From positions 1 through 14,851 of the forward strand of contig CANHIR010000027.1 in assembly GCA_947461015.1 (NCBI GenBank): 14,851 nt of DNA, in the 5' to 3' direction. Positions 13,920 through 14,851 of this stretch are shown piece after piece. Both the position numbers and the translations under genes were made by a program. Numbering within the stretch: position 1 is the first letter of the stretch; every line of letters starts with the position of its first letter. Under the pieces are notes generated by a model that ran no database searches, had not been told where the DNA came from, and saw only the letters and a program-made list of their open reading frames with translations. The DNA is from Bacteroidota bacterium. Lineage in GTDB: Bacteria > Bacteroidota > Bacteroidia > Chitinophagales > Chitinophagaceae.

Positions 13920-14851
13920 ATGGAATTATACGCGAGCGATACCAAAACACACGACGAAAAAAGACAAGGTGAGGCTTTTGAATCCAATGGCCCAAAAAAG
14001 CATTTTGACAAGTTCTTTTATGTTGAAAGTTATGGTTGTGCAATGAACTTTGCAGATAGTGAAGTCGTGGCTTCTATTTTAGAAAATAATGGTTACGGAA
14101 GTACTAGAAATGCCGAGGTTGCAGATTTGATATTGGTAAATACCTGTTCGGTAAGGGAAAAAGCCGAACAAACGGTTAGAAAAAGACTTACTGAATTTAG
14201 AAAATTAAAAACGGCAAAACCAGGATTATTAGTGGGTATTTTAGGATGTATGGCCGAACGTTTAAAATCGCAATTATTAGAACAAGAAAAATTGGTGGAC
14301 ATTGTTGTGGGTCCTGACGCCTATCGCACCCTACCCGATTTAATTTCAGCAGCCGGTACGGGACAAAAAGCGGTAAACGTCATATTAAGTAGAGACGAGA
14401 CATACGGAGATATTGCTCCCGTTAGATTGGATAGCAATGGCATTAGTGGATTTGTTTCCATTATGCGAGGGTGTAATAATATGTGTAGCTTTTGTGTGGT
14501 TCCATTTACAAGAGGTCGTGAACGTAGCCGGGATGCTTTTAGTATTGTAGCAGAATGTAGAGACTTGTTTGAAAAAGGTTACAAGGAAATCACTTTGTTA
14601 GGCCAAAACGTTGATAGTTATTATTGGAACAACCCCGAAACCAATGTTTCTGTAACCTTTGCGCAGTTACTTGAAAGTGTTGCCCAAATTGATATTAGCC
14701 TGCGTGTTCGATTTAGTACATCACATCCTAAGGATATAACGGACGAAGTATTGTATACGATGGCGAAGTACCACAATATTTGCAAATACATTCACTTACC
14801 TGTTCAAAGTGGTAGCACTAGAATGTTGCAATTAATGAATAGAACTTATAC
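13920..14851 (+). CDS. miaB: tRNA-2-methylthio-N6-dimethylallyladenosine synthase, N-terminal part (cut by right edge)
   Basis: A radical SAM methylthiotransferase that converts i6A37 to ms2i6A37 in tRNAs. The 310 visible residues contain the N-terminal UPF0004 domain. Its three cysteines for the auxiliary 4Fe-4S cluster are C40 ([13 protein letters not shown]), C76 ([12 protein letters not shown]) and C110 (LGCMAERLK). The radical SAM motif follows at C185-NNM-C189-SF-C192, within [20 protein letters not shown]. Further on are LLGQNVDSY (226-234), RFSTSHPKD (264-272) and [20 protein letters not shown] (291-310). The VREKAEQ and [10 protein letters not shown] wording favours MiaB over RimO or MtaB. 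The C-terminal TRAM domain lies beyond the window. ATG 13920 is the first in-frame start and gives a ~30-residue polar extension before the domain, usual for this phylum. The reading frame was translated by eye and is open throughout. Confidence 0.95.
   Translation, partial: MELYASDTKTHDEKRQGEAFESNGPKKHFDKFFYVESYGCAMNFADSEVVASILENNGYGSTRNAEVADLILVNTCSVREKAEQTVRKRLTEFRKLKTAKPGLLVGILGCMAERLKSQLLEQEKLVDIVVGPDAYRTLPDLISAAGTGQKAVNVILSRDETYGDIAPVRLDSNGISGFVSIMRGCNNMCSFCVVPFTRGRERSRDAFSIVAECRDLFEKGYKEITLLGQNVDSYYWNNPETNVSVTFAQLLESVAQIDISLRVRFSTSHPKDITDEVLYTMAKYHNICKYIHLPVQSGSTRMLQLMNRTY

Noticed and set aside
13852..14046. Plus-strand 64-codon frame before miaB
   Set aside because: It overlaps the start of miaB in another frame; miaB is certain, and this peptide has no recognisable feature.
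1..14851. CRISPR arrays, insertion sequences, phage genes, toxin-antitoxin or defence loci
   Set aside because: No regularly spaced repeats, transposase or integrase motifs, or defence domains appear; gene content is mainly core metabolism with even base composition.

Overview
The window looks like a chromosomal segment from a low-GC member of the Bacteroidota, most likely the Chitinophagales/Chitinophagaceae. Four lines of evidence support this. Two families largely restricted to the phylum are present (DUF4294 and DUF3078). The cytochrome c maturation genes have the Bacteroidota form. No Shine-Dalgarno sequences are obvious. Several starts sit just downstream of boxes matching the Bacteroidota -7 promoter consensus TAnnTTTG. 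The genus assignment is inference only.

Layout. Bases 1-4442 are a minus-strand block. In transcription order it holds ccmE, a large ccmF-type heme lyase, a secreted DUF4294 protein, and the N-terminal half of glutaminyl-tRNA synthetase, cut by the left edge. Bases 4507-10168 are a compact plus-strand block of six genes: a small membrane protein, an uncharacterised radical SAM enzyme, a DMT/EamA exporter, a TSUP/TauE-type permease, a TonB-like protein and folC. Gaps within it are -8 to 26 bases, so it is probably one operon. Bases 10187-11518 are minus strand: a YfiT/DinB-type putative thiol transferase and a stand-alone ABC ATPase. purK (plus) follows, convergent with a DUF3078 outer-membrane protein (minus). 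The right edge cuts miaB (plus), which is divergent from the DUF3078 gene.

Function. Most genes are housekeeping: tRNA charging and modification (glnS, miaB), heme attachment to c-type cytochromes (ccmE, ccmF), folate (folC) and purine synthesis (purK). The least explained part is the radical SAM / DMT / TSUP trio. Its reading frames overlap or nearly abut, and one gene uses a TTG start embedded in the previous stop codon. This suggests coupled synthesis or modification and transport of a small molecule, but no substrate can be read from the sequence.

No CRISPR array, insertion sequence, tRNA, rRNA, phage gene or recognisable defence system was found. No gene-free stretch exceeds 300 bases; the longest (13730-13919, 190 bases) is AT-rich and holds only two candidate promoter boxes.
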